In this document: positions 9,464 to 18,710 of the stretch, piece after piece | How positions within the stretch are numbered: the stretch's first letter is position 1 | Layout of the letters: each line of letters opens with the position of its first letter | From: an uncultured Bacteroidota bacterium | Lineage (GTDB): Bacteria; Bacteroidota; Rhodothermia; Rhodothermales; Salinibacteraceae | Direction: 5' to 3' | DNA length: 34,011 nt | Assembly: GCA_937127285.1 (NCBI GenBank) | Contig: CAKZLV010000039.1 | Coordinates: 1 to 34,011 of the forward strand | The notes under the pieces: generated by a model | The model's input: only the letters and a program-made list of their open reading frames with translations | Told to the model about the DNA's origin: nothing | The model's database searches: none | Program-made: the position numbers and the translations under genes

Positions 9464-10306
9464 ATGCGAATCATTGCCGGAACCTACCGCGGACACGGAT
9501 TGATCTCCCCGGACGGACACGAAACGCGGCCGTCCACGGGCCGCACCCGGGAGTCGCTGTTCGGTCTGGTAGACGCTCGGATCTATCTGGACGGCGCCGA
9601 AGTCCTGGATCTCTTCTCCGGAACCGGCGCGTTGGGGCTGGAGGCAGTCAGCCGCGGCGCGGCCCTCGTTACCTTCGTCGAACGAGACCGCGAGGTGCTG
9701 GGCCTCGCTCAGCAAAATGCCGAGAAGCTGGGCGTGGAAGACCGCTGCATCTTTATCCCGGGCGATGCCGTCGACTACCTGCGCCACTACAGCGGCCCGG
9801 CGCTGGACTTGATTATGGCCGATCCGCCGTACAAGCTCGACGCGATGCGCGAGCTGCCCGAACTCGCCCTCCCGCACTTGAAGGACGACGGCGTGCTCAC
9901 CCTCGAGCACAGCACCCACGACTGGTTCGACGAGCACCCCCACCTCATGACGAGCCGGCAGTACGGCCGGACGGTGGTGAGCCTCTTCCGGCCGCCGCTG
10001 CCCCCTGCCGACGACGCCGACGACGAAGCAACTCCGTCGAACGACGACGCCGGGTGGAACGACTACGAAGCACCGGCCGCCCCGCCGGAGGACGCCGTTC
10101 CCGCCGCCGGCGAGGCCGACTCCGCCCCCGAACCGGCCGCGGCGAGCGGAACGTCGGAAGCGGCCTCCCCGGAAGCGGCCTCCCCGGAAGTGGCCCCCTC
10201 GAACGCCCCCCCTTCCGGCACAGCCCCCTCGAACGATCCGGCCGATTCGTCCGACGAAGACGCCGCGTCGGGAGCCCCGCCGCATGCTGCCCGCCCGGCC
10301 GAATAG
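9464..10306 (+). CDS. rsmD: 16S rRNA (guanine966-N2)-methyltransferase with a long Ala/Pro/Ser/Glu-rich C-terminal tail
   Basis: MRIIAGTYRGHGL, TGRTRESLFG, VLDLFSGTGALGLEAVSRGA, DLIMADPPY motifs; ~100 residues of low complexity after the catalytic domain. Confidence 0.93.
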   Translation: MRIIAGTYRGHGLISPDGHETRPSTGRTRESLFGLVDARIYLDGAEVLDLFSGTGALGLEAVSRGAALVTFVERDREVLGLAQQNAEKLGVEDRCIFIPGDAVDYLRHYSGPALDLIMADPPYKLDAMRELPELALPHLKDDGVLTLEHSTHDWFDEHPHLMTSRQYGRTVVSLFRPPLPPADDADDEATPSNDDAGWNDYEAPAAPPEDAVPAAGEADSAPEPAAASGTSEAASPEAASPEVAPSNAPPSGTAPSNDPADSSDEDAASGAPPHAARPAE

Positions 10307-10424
10307 CCTCCCGTCCAGCCCTCCGGTTGCTGCCGGCACGGCATGAATGCACGCCGCCGGCGGCGGTACAGGAAAAGCGCTGCCGGGAGCGCCCAGATCC
10401 TTTTCCCAACGTCTCTTCGCCCCG

Positions 10425-10919
10425 ATGTCCTCCACGCTCGCTCTCTACCCCGGCACGTTCGATCCGTTCACGTACGGCCACCGGGACGTTCTGGAGCGAG
10501 CCCTCCGCGTGTTCGACTACGTCGAGGTAACGGTCGGCGTCAACGCGGAAAAGCAGACGCTCTTCACCACCGACGAGCGCATCGAGCTGATAGAAGACTG
10601 CACCGAAGACCTCGCCGGCGTCCGCGTCGCTTCGCACGAGGGGCTTATCGTCGATCGCGCCCGCGACCTCGGAGCCGACGCGCTCGTTCGCGGCCTGCGT
10701 CAGGTGAGCGACTTCGACTTTGAGTTTCGGATGGCGTTTGCAAACCGAAAACTGTGCCCGGAAATCGAGACCATCTTCCTGATGACCTCTGAGGAATACG
10801 CCCTCATCAGTTCGACGATGGTTCGCGACGCCCATCGGTGGGACGGCGACGTATCGAAGTTCGTGCCGCCCCCGGTGGTTGACGCCCTCCGGGCAAAGAA
10901 GACGGAAACAGCCGAATAG
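10425..10919 (+). CDS. coaD: Phosphopantetheine adenylyltransferase
   Basis: ALYPGTFDPFTYGHRDVLERA; ALVRGLRQVSDFDFEFRMAFANRKL; SSTMVRD. Confidence 0.95.
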   Translation: MSSTLALYPGTFDPFTYGHRDVLERALRVFDYVEVTVGVNAEKQTLFTTDERIELIEDCTEDLAGVRVASHEGLIVDRARDLGADALVRGLRQVSDFDFEFRMAFANRKLCPEIETIFLMTSEEYALISSTMVRDAHRWDGDVSKFVPPPVVDALRAKKTETAE

Positions 10920-10942
10920 CCGCCGCGACCGGCGCCGAGTCC

Positions 10943-10990
10943 GCACCCCTCGACGTCTGCACCCCTCGACGTCTGCACCCCCCGACGTCC
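10943..10990. repeat. 3x16-bp tandem repeat gcacccctcgacgtct
   Basis: Direct reading; units start at 10943, 10959 and 10975, the last with substitutions. Confidence 0.85.
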
Positions 10991-11029
10991 GCTTCGCCCC
11001 TGTCCCGATTCATCAACCCTCCCTTTTTG

Positions 11030-12238
11030 ATGTCCACTGCACAGATTCGCCTCAACGACCGCGTGGCGGCGATGCAGCCGTCGGCCACGCTCGCCATGAA
11101 GTCGCGCGCCGCCGAGATGCGGCGACAGGGTCACCCGGTGGTGGCGCTCAGCGCCGGCGAGCCCGACTTCGACACGCCTGCACCCATCGCGAAGGCCGGA
11201 ATGCAGGCCATCCAAGACGGGTTTACGCACTACACGGAGAACCCCGGCATGCAGGCGCTTCGGGAAGCGATCGCCGAGAAGCTGGAGCGGGAGAACGACC
11301 TGCGGGTCTCGCCGGACCAGATCGTCTGCTCGAACGGAGCGAAGCAATCCATCGCCCTGGCCGTGCATGCGCTGTGCGACGAAGGGGACGAGGTCTTGAT
11401 CCCCGCTCCCTACTGGGTCAGCTATCCGGAGATGGCGCGCTTCGCCGGGGCGACCCCGCAGGTCGTCCACACCGCGGTCGATCACGACTACAAGCTTTCC
11501 CCCGAGCGCCTCGACGAGGCGCTGACCGAGCGCACCCGGCTGTTCATCCTCTGCTCGCCGTCCAACCCCACGGGGGCGGTGTACAGCGCCGACGAGCTGG
11601 AGGCGCTCGCCGACGTGCTTCGGCGCTACGACGACGTCCTCGTCCTCTCCGATGAAATCTACGAGTACGTTCTCTACGGCGCCGACCACGTCGCCTTCGG
11701 GTCGCTGCCGGGAATGCGCGACCGCACGATCACCGTCAACGGGTTCTCGAAAGGCTTTGCCATGACGGGCTGGCGCCTCGGCTACCTGGCTGCTCCGACC
11801 CCCATCGCCGACGCCTGCGCCAAGATTCAGGGACAGTTCACGTCGGCGCCGTCGAGCATTTCCCAAAAGGCCGGCGTGGCGGCGTACGAGATGGGGTCGG
11901 GGCCGGTCGACGACATGGTGGCGGCCTTCCGGGAGCGCCGCGACGTTGTGGTCGACCGTCTTCGCTCGCTGGAGGGCGTTCAATGCCCGATGCCGCAGGG
12001 GGCGTTTTACGTCTACCCGGACGTGTCCTCGTACTTCGGGGCCGAAACCCCCGGCGGAGAGACGATCAAAGACAGCAGCGACCTCTGCTTCTACCTGCTG
12101 GAGGAGCACCACGTGGCCCTCGTTCCCGGCACCGCGTTCGGCGCGGCCGACGGCCTCCGCATTTCGTACGCCTCCTCGATGGACGATCTAAAGACGGGGC
12201 TCGACCGCATCGAGGCCGGGCTGGAGGCTCTTCGGTAG
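11030..12238 (+). CDS. aspC: Pyridoxal-phosphate aminotransferase, class I (aspartate aminotransferase type)
   Basis: LSAGEPDFDTP, SNPTGAVYS, SDEIYEYVLY, NGFSKGFAMTGWRLGY (PLP lysine). Confidence 0.92.
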   Translation: MSTAQIRLNDRVAAMQPSATLAMKSRAAEMRRQGHPVVALSAGEPDFDTPAPIAKAGMQAIQDGFTHYTENPGMQALREAIAEKLERENDLRVSPDQIVCSNGAKQSIALAVHALCDEGDEVLIPAPYWVSYPEMARFAGATPQVVHTAVDHDYKLSPERLDEALTERTRLFILCSPSNPTGAVYSADELEALADVLRRYDDVLVLSDEIYEYVLYGADHVAFGSLPGMRDRTITVNGFSKGFAMTGWRLGYLAAPTPIADACAKIQGQFTSAPSSISQKAGVAAYEMGSGPVDDMVAAFRERRDVVVDRLRSLEGVQCPMPQGAFYVYPDVSSYFGAETPGGETIKDSSDLCFYLLEEHHVALVPGTAFGAADGLRISYASSMDDLKTGLDRIEAGLEALR

Positions 12239-12413
12239 AAGCGCGGGCCGTACCCGGCCCTCCGGATCACAGATCCTCGGACCCCAGGCCCGACGCGTCA
12301 AGAACCCGGAAAGGGGGCCGCGCGACGCCCGCGGCCCGGCACGCGTCGAACCCCCGCCGGGGCTTCGCGTTAGGCGTAGGTCCGTGTCTGCACACGGGCT
12401 CCCGTCGTCCCCG

Positions 12414-13733
12414 ATGCATCGTCCCCTCCGCCCGGCTGTGGAACCCCGCCCCTCAAACGCCGATTCGTCGCCGACCGCCCCGCAGACGACCGACGCGCCG
12501 TCGCCCCCCGAAGCGTCGCCCCCCGAAGCGTTGCCCTCCGAAGCGTCGCGCGACCGGCCCTGGCTGCACCTTCTTCTCTTTGCCCTCGCCCTCGTCTCGA
12601 CGATCTGGGCCGGGGGCGACTGGGCCAGCCGGCTCCTCTACTACAACGGGGAGGCGGCCTGGCTGGCCTTTGCAGATACCCACCAGAACCACGGCGCCTG
12701 GGTCTACCTGTTCAACACCGGATTCCTGTTCGACGGCCTCCGGTACGCCGTCGCCCTGCTCGGATTCCTGACCGTCCACGAGTTCGGGCACTACTTTACG
12801 GCCCGCTATCACCGCATCGACACCTCGCTGCCGTACTACATCCCGTTTCCGTTCAACGGAATCGGGAATTTCGGGGCGGTCATTCGAATCCGGGAGGCGA
12901 TCCCGTCGATGCGCTCTCTGTTCGACATCGGGGTGTCCGGGCCCCTGGCCGGCTTCGTCGTGGCGCTCGGGGCACTGCTCTACGCCTTCGCAACGCTGCC
13001 CGGCCCTGAGTATCTGCTCGATCAACCCGGGCACGAAGCACTGAAAGCCTACATCCGTCAGCACGGCACCTTCCCGTCGACGCATCCGGAGCCCGAACCC
13101 GGCACCCTGGTCATCGTCGTGGGGCAGACGCCTCTCTACTGGATGCTGTCCCAGTTCTTCCCTCACGTCCCGCCGATGTATGAGATGTACCATTATCCGG
13201 TTCTCTTCGCCGGATGGCTGGGCCTGTTCTTCACTGCGCTCAACCTGCTCCCGGTCGGGCAGCTCGACGGCGGACACGTTTTGTACGCGCTCTTCGGCCG
13301 AGCCTGGCACCGGCGCCTGGCCCGCGGATTCGTGATGATTCTTCTTCTCTCCGGAGGGATCGGGTTCATCGAATGGATCCAGGAGATGGACCTGGGCGCC
13401 ACCACGAACGCGCTCGCCTGGCCAGCCCTGGCCGGCATCCTCTACGGCTACATGCGCCGAACCTTCGGGTCGAACCGGTCGGCGGCGCTCCTCGCTCTGG
13501 CGGCTCTCCTTACCGGCGTGGGCATCGCCGACGCCGTCGGTCCCCCGCTGACCGGCTACGGATACCTCGGCTGGCTGATCTGGACGCTGCTCATCGTGTT
13601 TCTCGTCCGCGTCGAACACCCCCCGGTCCTCAACGAAGACCCCCTTACCCCGCGGCGACGCCTGCTCGGGTACGCAGCCATCGTCATTTTTCTGTTGTGC
13701 TTCAGCCTGCAACCCCTCTCCGTCATGAGTTGA
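12414..13733 (+). CDS. Site-2-type membrane metalloprotease (M50 family) with an acidic/Pro-rich N-terminus
   Basis: HEFGH zinc motif in a TM segment and LLPVGQLDGGHVLYALFG second motif; multiple TM helices. The GTG at 12384 is an alternative start. Confidence 0.88.
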   Translation: MHRPLRPAVEPRPSNADSSPTAPQTTDAPSPPEASPPEALPSEASRDRPWLHLLLFALALVSTIWAGGDWASRLLYYNGEAAWLAFADTHQNHGAWVYLFNTGFLFDGLRYAVALLGFLTVHEFGHYFTARYHRIDTSLPYYIPFPFNGIGNFGAVIRIREAIPSMRSLFDIGVSGPLAGFVVALGALLYAFATLPGPEYLLDQPGHEALKAYIRQHGTFPSTHPEPEPGTLVIVVGQTPLYWMLSQFFPHVPPMYEMYHYPVLFAGWLGLFFTALNLLPVGQLDGGHVLYALFGRAWHRRLARGFVMILLLSGGIGFIEWIQEMDLGATTNALAWPALAGILYGYMRRTFGSNRSAALLALAALLTGVGIADAVGPPLTGYGYLGWLIWTLLIVFLVRVEHPPVLNEDPLTPRRRLLGYAAIVIFLLCFSLQPLSVMS

Positions 13734-13820
13734 GCAAGCCGCAGGCGCCCCGGCCGCCGTCCCCCCGATCCTCGACTGGCTTTTGCCCGACGGAAGTGCT
13801 TTCTTGATCGCCGAGCGCCT

Positions 13821-14474
13821 GTGCCACACACGCCGCCCTGCACGTTCCCACGAACTTCCCGTCCGCCCTTTCTCTGCCGGATCTCCGGTTCCTTGCGCCC
13901 TCTCATCCGCCCGTTCGCTTCCGTGACCGATCGGCCTCGCTCTGACTGTTCGACCGACCATGCGCCTCCCCGCTCGTCGGTCCGATCAACGCCTCCCTTC
14001 CCCTCGGCCGGGAGTGCGTGGACGCCCCGGTTGCTCCTGGCCGCGACCGTGGCGGTGCTGCTCGTTGTGAGCGCGTGCGATGAAACCCCCGGCCCGCAAC
14101 CGCTCGACCGGCAGCCGCCGCGGGTGGTGGCCATGGACTATGCACCGGACAGCATCCGGGCGTCGGACCTTCCTCCCGAGCAGGTGCAGGATTCGGTCCT
14201 GCAAGCTCCCCTCGCCATCAACGCCCGAGTCCGCGACCCCGACGGCGACCTCTCCGCCGTTCTCTTCACCCTCGAGCCCGCCGCCGCTCCGCAGGCAACG
14301 GCCGTGGGTACGCTCCGCGTCCAGTCGGGAGCCGAGGACCTCTACGCCGTGCGGGCTGCGGTCAGCCTGCCGGCCGTCGAAGAACGCTACACCCTCCGGG
14401 TCTACGCCGTCGATACAGACAGCCTCTTCAGCAATCAAGCAGTCGGCCAGATTCGCGTTCTGCCGTCGCAGTAG
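13821..14474 (+). CDS. Putative surface lipoprotein, Ig-like fold possible (true start uncertain)
   Basis: Lipobox-like LLVVSAC|DE after a hydrophobic stretch; no in-frame ATG before it, so a GTG start is likely. Confidence 0.6.
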   Translation: MPHTPPCTFPRTSRPPFLCRISGSLRPLIRPFASVTDRPRSDCSTDHAPPRSSVRSTPPFPSAGSAWTPRLLLAATVAVLLVVSACDETPGPQPLDRQPPRVVAMDYAPDSIRASDLPPEQVQDSVLQAPLAINARVRDPDGDLSAVLFTLEPAAAPQATAVGTLRVQSGAEDLYAVRAAVSLPAVEERYTLRVYAVDTDSLFSNQAVGQIRVLPSQ

Positions 14475-14661
14475 GAGACCGCGCCCGCCGCGGGGCGGGG
14501 AGGGGGCCGACCGGTTCGTGTACGCTCCGTGAGACGGCGGGCCCGCACCCATCCGCCGCGGCCCGCGTTTCCGCAGCAGGCCGCGTTCGCTCGCCTCGGC
14601 GCCGTGGGCCGCCCCTGCCGAAGACCGGCCGCATCTGTTTCTTGAACCCATCTTCAATTGC

Positions 14662-16353
14662 ATGCACCGCATCGTCTGGATGGTTCTGCTCCTCACCGCC
14701 GGCGCCTGGGCCGCCTCTTCGCGGCCGGCCGCCTCGCAACCGACCTCGTCGACGAAGGCGGCCCCGAACGGATGGAAACAGCAGGCCGAGCACCTTCAGC
14801 CGCTGCGCGGCCCCTCCAGCAACTTCATCCAGAGCACCGCCGCCGCCGGCGACTCGCTCTGGCTCGGCCCCGTCCTCACGCTCTACCTCGACCGGGCGGC
14901 CGAGCGAACGGCGGCCCCCGGGTGTGCCGATTCTCCGGAGGAGGACGCCCGCGACTGCTTCCTTCAGGTCGACGCCCCGGCCTTCACCGAGTCCAACAAC
15001 GTCGTGTTCGGCCTCGACGTCGCCTCCGCAGATACGATCTGGGCCGGGCTCGCCTTCGCCACCCGCGACGGCACGGCCGGGGCGGGTGGATTTCTGGTCT
15101 CGCGCGACGGCGGGGCGACGTTCGAGCGCACCCGGGCTCAGCTCGACGGCGCGGCCGACACGCTCGTCACCTACGGCGCCAACGCGCTTCCCGCCATCCC
15201 CATCGTCGAGGAGGCCAACTCCGCTCCGCAGGCGATCGACCGAAACCCTCGAACGGGGCGCGTGTGGGTGGCCGGAGGGCAGAGCGGGCTCCGCTGGAGC
15301 GAAGACGGCGGCCAGACCTGGCAGCGTGCCGTCCTCCCGCCCGATACCAGCACAGCCATCACCCCCGCGCAGGACCTGAGCTTTACCGTCGGTCCTCCCG
15401 TCGACGCCGACCGCGGGTTCTTGAACCACGTCGCCTTCAGCGTGCTGGTGGATGAACGAGGCGTCGTCTGGGCCGGTACCCCCGACGGCCTCAACCGCTC
15501 CGACTCGCTGTTCGCCGGGGGCGGGCGGTCGTGGCAGCACCTCCGGTTCGACGGCCGCCTGGACGGGCTGACCGGGGCGAGCGTCGTCGCCCTGGCGGAG
15601 CAGCCCCGCCCCGACCGCCGCAACCCGGTCTGGATGGCCTCCTGGGCCGGCGGGGGGCGCGACACCGATCGGCCGGAGCGGTTCGGCGTCACCGTCACGG
15701 ACGACGGCGGGGAGACCTACCGGCAGGCCCTGATCGGCGAGCAAGTCTTCGACTTCGCCTTTCGGGGCCGAACCGTCTACGCCGCCGCCGGCCAGAGCGG
15801 TCTCTTCGTCTCCGGCAACGGCGGGCGGCGATGGAGATCCGTGGCCACCTTCCCGCTCAGCGATGCCTCCGACACGCAGACGCTCCCCCGCGACGTGCAG
15901 GTCCGATCGGTGAGTACGACGTCCGAGGCACTTTGGCTCGGCACCAGCGACGGGCTGCTGCGTCTGCCCCGACCGGCGGAGTCGGATCTCCTCCGCGGAG
16001 AGGCGCCGACGTGGACGCTCTTCCGAACCCTCGTGCCGGTCAACCCGGAGACGCCCACCGACGCGGCCCCCGACGTGGAGACCTACGCCTATCCCAACCC
16101 GTTCTCTCCGGCCGACGCCGACGTCGTGCGGATTCGCATCGAACTGGAGGAGGCGACGGCTGTCGATGTGTCCATCCTGGATTTCGGAATGAACCGAGTC
16201 CGCACCTTCACGCGACGCCTGGATGCCGGCCAGCAAGAGGTGGTCTGGGACGGCACGGACGAACGCGGCCTCCGCCTGCCCAACGGGCCCTACTTCTACA
16301 CGGTTGACACCGGCAGCCAGACCGTTCGGGGCAAGATTCTGCTCGTCGAATGA
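14662..16353 (+). CDS. Secreted beta-propeller protein with a FlgD-like / T9SS type A-like C-terminal domain
   Basis: Signal peptide; BNR-like repeats (SRDGGATFERT, SEDGGQTWQRA, TDDGGETYRQA, SGNGGRRWRSV); C-terminus AYPNPFSP...VVWDGTDERGLRLPNGPYFYTVDTGSQTVRGKILLVE. Confidence 0.85.
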   Translation: MHRIVWMVLLLTAGAWAASSRPAASQPTSSTKAAPNGWKQQAEHLQPLRGPSSNFIQSTAAAGDSLWLGPVLTLYLDRAAERTAAPGCADSPEEDARDCFLQVDAPAFTESNNVVFGLDVASADTIWAGLAFATRDGTAGAGGFLVSRDGGATFERTRAQLDGAADTLVTYGANALPAIPIVEEANSAPQAIDRNPRTGRVWVAGGQSGLRWSEDGGQTWQRAVLPPDTSTAITPAQDLSFTVGPPVDADRGFLNHVAFSVLVDERGVVWAGTPDGLNRSDSLFAGGGRSWQHLRFDGRLDGLTGASVVALAEQPRPDRRNPVWMASWAGGGRDTDRPERFGVTVTDDGGETYRQALIGEQVFDFAFRGRTVYAAAGQSGLFVSGNGGRRWRSVATFPLSDASDTQTLPRDVQVRSVSTTSEALWLGTSDGLLRLPRPAESDLLRGEAPTWTLFRTLVPVNPETPTDAAPDVETYAYPNPFSPADADVVRIRIELEEATAVDVSILDFGMNRVRTFTRRLDAGQQEVVWDGTDERGLRLPNGPYFYTVDTGSQTVRGKILLVE

Positions 16354-16413
16354 CGCCTTCTCGTCCCACCCCGCTCGGCTCTCTCCCGCCTTCGCAACCC
16401 CGCCTGAACCCGC

Positions 16414-17487
16414 ATGCCCCCGTCCCCGACACCGGCGATCGGAATGCCCGTTCGAAACGACCGTCGCCTCTGGACCGTCCTGCTCGCCGCCCTCATTGCG
16501 GGGCTTGCCTTCGCCTACACGAGGCCGGTGCACGCCCAGGAGGTCGGCGCCGGGGCGTTTGCCCGGCTGGGTTTCGGGTCGCAGGGGATGGCGCTGGGGA
16601 ACGCCCTCGGGGCCGACCCGACCCAGGACGCCAGCACGTACTACAACCCCGCCCTCGCTGCGCAGGCGTCGGAGCAGCGGCTGGCCGCCTCCGCGGCGCT
16701 GATGTCCTTCGACCGAGAGCTGCAGTTTCTGGAGTTTACCACCCCGATCGGGCCGACGGCCGGCCTCGGCGTCGGCTTGATTCATGCCGGGGTCTCCGGC
16801 ATCGACGGGCGCGACGCCGACGGCAACCGGACCGAGGAGCTGTCGACCGACGAGTTCAACGTGTTTCTGTCGTTCGGGAACCGATTTGCTGACCGGTTCG
16901 CCGTCGGGGCGACGCTGCAGCTGTACCAGGCCGACTTCGCCGACGATCTCGACGCTGTCCGCACGTTTGCGCTGAATGCCGGGGCGGTGCTGGATGTGAC
17001 CGACGATCTGCGGCTGGCCCTCACCGTGGACGACGTGCTGGCGAAGTACGAATGGGACGGCACGGGCGGGCGAAGCAACACCGATCGCTTTCCGCTGCGC
17101 GTCCGGGCAGCGGCCAGCTACACCTTCCTGGACGACCGCCTGCACGTGCTGGGAGAGGTCGAGTCGCGGACGGTCGAGCGCGATCTGCGTGCGCGAGAGG
17201 TGATCATCACGTCGTCCGGACCCCGGGCGCGCCTCGTGGAAGAACAGCGGCGCCTGCACGACCTGCGCGGGCGCCTTGGGGCGCGCTACGAACTTGTGGA
17301 TGTCCTGGAGGTGCGCGCCGGCGTGGATCGCCTGGGTGTGGACGGCACGGCCGGGGCGCGCCCCGGGGCCGGGTTCGGGCTCAACCAGACGCTCGGCAAC
17401 CTGGACCTGCGCGTCGGCTACGCCTTCGTTCTGGAGCCGTACGTGCGCGATGCCCTGAACCTGGTCACTCTCGAGATCTATCTGTGA
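16414..17487 (+). CDS. PorV/PorQ-like outer-membrane barrel protein
   Basis: ARLGFGSQGMALGNALGADPTQDASTYYNPALAAQAS is typical of the PorV/UPF0164 N-terminus; TonB-independent barrel pattern; follows its probable cargo. Confidence 0.8.
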   Translation: MPPSPTPAIGMPVRNDRRLWTVLLAALIAGLAFAYTRPVHAQEVGAGAFARLGFGSQGMALGNALGADPTQDASTYYNPALAAQASEQRLAASAALMSFDRELQFLEFTTPIGPTAGLGVGLIHAGVSGIDGRDADGNRTEELSTDEFNVFLSFGNRFADRFAVGATLQLYQADFADDLDAVRTFALNAGAVLDVTDDLRLALTVDDVLAKYEWDGTGGRSNTDRFPLRVRAAASYTFLDDRLHVLGEVESRTVERDLRAREVIITSSGPRARLVEEQRRLHDLRGRLGARYELVDVLEVRAGVDRLGVDGTAGARPGAGFGLNQTLGNLDLRVGYAFVLEPYVRDALNLVTLEIYL

Positions 17488-17619
17488 CGCACCCTGCGCA
17501 CGAACCGCGGAAGCGGTGAGCGTCCCCCCACCGCCACACGCCGACCCCACACGCCGACCTCGCACGCCGACCCCACGCAACGTCGCGATCGAGGCGCGGA
17601 CGGCGACGAGACCGAAAAG

Positions 17620-17668
17620 GCCCCCCGCCTTCTTCCGGGGGGAAGACCGGCGGCCGAGGCCCGCCGGT
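17620..17668 (-). terminator. Hairpin(s) between convergent PorV-like and CPBP genes
   Basis: accggcgg (17646-17653) / ccgccggt (17661-17668) perfect 8-bp stem adjacent to the minus-strand stop; second C6/G6 inverted repeat at 17621-17642. Confidence 0.5.
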
Positions 17669-17669
17669 G

Positions 17670-18452
17670 CTACAGCTGGGTGAAGACGCCCACCAGCGCG
17701 TCCAGCCCGATGCCGTCCACCCCGCTGCGCGCCCGCAGCGTGCACCACAGGTCCAGCATCAGCATCTGGGCAGCGTGAATCGGAACCGCAATCCAGAACG
17801 AGCGGCAGCGCCAGACGAGGGCCCCGAGCGCCACGCCGCCCACCACCGACAGCAGCGCCTCCGGCCAGGGTTTGTCGACGTGCAGGGCGGCAAACGGGAC
17901 GGCCTGCACGAGGATGGCGTAGAGCCCCAGCGAGTGCATCGTCCCGAAGATGACGAAGCCGCGCCACAGATACTCCCAGCCGATCCAGTAGAACAAGAAG
18001 AGCGCCTCGTAGATCAGAAAGACGGTCCAGTCCGTCTTTGCCTGAGACAGGTGCGGGTACTGCTCCTGAAAGGCGGCGCTGTCGGAGAGAACCCACGTCG
18101 CTCCCAGCACGAGCGGGAGGTACAGCCCGGCGATGAGGGTGGCGAGACGCCAGTTGCCGAGCCCGAGGCCCATCCCCTGGGCGGAGGCGCCAAAGAGAGT
18201 GCGTAGGGCCAGTACCGGAACGACAAACCCCAGAACCCCCTTCATCCCAAACCACCACCCCCAGGAGGCGAGGGCCCGCCACTGCGCGGGAAGGTGGGCG
18301 GCGAACTGGTCGTAAAAGAGCTGGCGGCTGCCCAGAATGTACTGCAGCACCACGGCAACGGCGGCGAAGGTGAGGACGAAGACGGTCTGCGAGTCCAACC
18401 GGGACAGGGCCGCTCGCAACCGCGTCCACTCGTCTTGGAGGACGGAAAGCAT
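17670..18452 (-). CDS. CPBP-family intramembrane metalloprotease-like protein
   Basis: YEALFLFYWIGWEYLWRGFVIFG...AVPFAALHVDKPWPE resembles the CPBP ExxxR / HxxxN/D motifs, somewhat degenerate; multi-TM. Confidence 0.7.
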   Translation of the reverse strand: MLSVLQDEWTRLRAALSRLDSQTVFVLTFAAVAVVLQYILGSRQLFYDQFAAHLPAQWRALASWGWWFGMKGVLGFVVPVLALRTLFGASAQGMGLGLGNWRLATLIAGLYLPLVLGATWVLSDSAAFQEQYPHLSQAKTDWTVFLIYEALFLFYWIGWEYLWRGFVIFGTMHSLGLYAILVQAVPFAALHVDKPWPEALLSVVGGVALGALVWRCRSFWIAVPIHAAQMLMLDLWCTLRARSGVDGIGLDALVGVFTQL

Positions 18453-18710
18453 GGGAGAAGACGTCGACGGTTCGTCAGAAGGAGGAGGACAGAAGGGCCC
18501 TCCGGTCCGGTCAACCCCGGAGCCCGGTCGGCTGTTCACGCGGCGAACGGCCGCCGCCCCACGCCCCGGTCGAAACGTTGACGAACATTCGCGGCGAGCC
18601 TACTTTGGCAGCAGGTCGGAGGCCGCCTCGCGCCGCCCGGCACCGCATGCGGTGTCGGAGACCGAAACCGCCGACCGCTCGCCCACCGTGTTCGCGTACC
18701 TTCGCCGCTT

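Noticed and set aside
8731-10530. 599-aa plus-strand ORF
   Set aside because: Overlaps the DUF3822-like, rsmD and coaD genes out of frame; Arg/Gly/Pro-rich shadow.
12453-13961. 502-aa minus-strand ORF
   Set aside because: Antisense to the M50 protease gene; no recognisable domain.
14428-18429. 1333-aa minus-strand ORF
   Set aside because: Antisense to the lipoprotein, propeller and PorV-like genes, which have clear signal peptides and motifs. Low-complexity Arg/Gly/Ala translation typical of a high-GC shadow frame.
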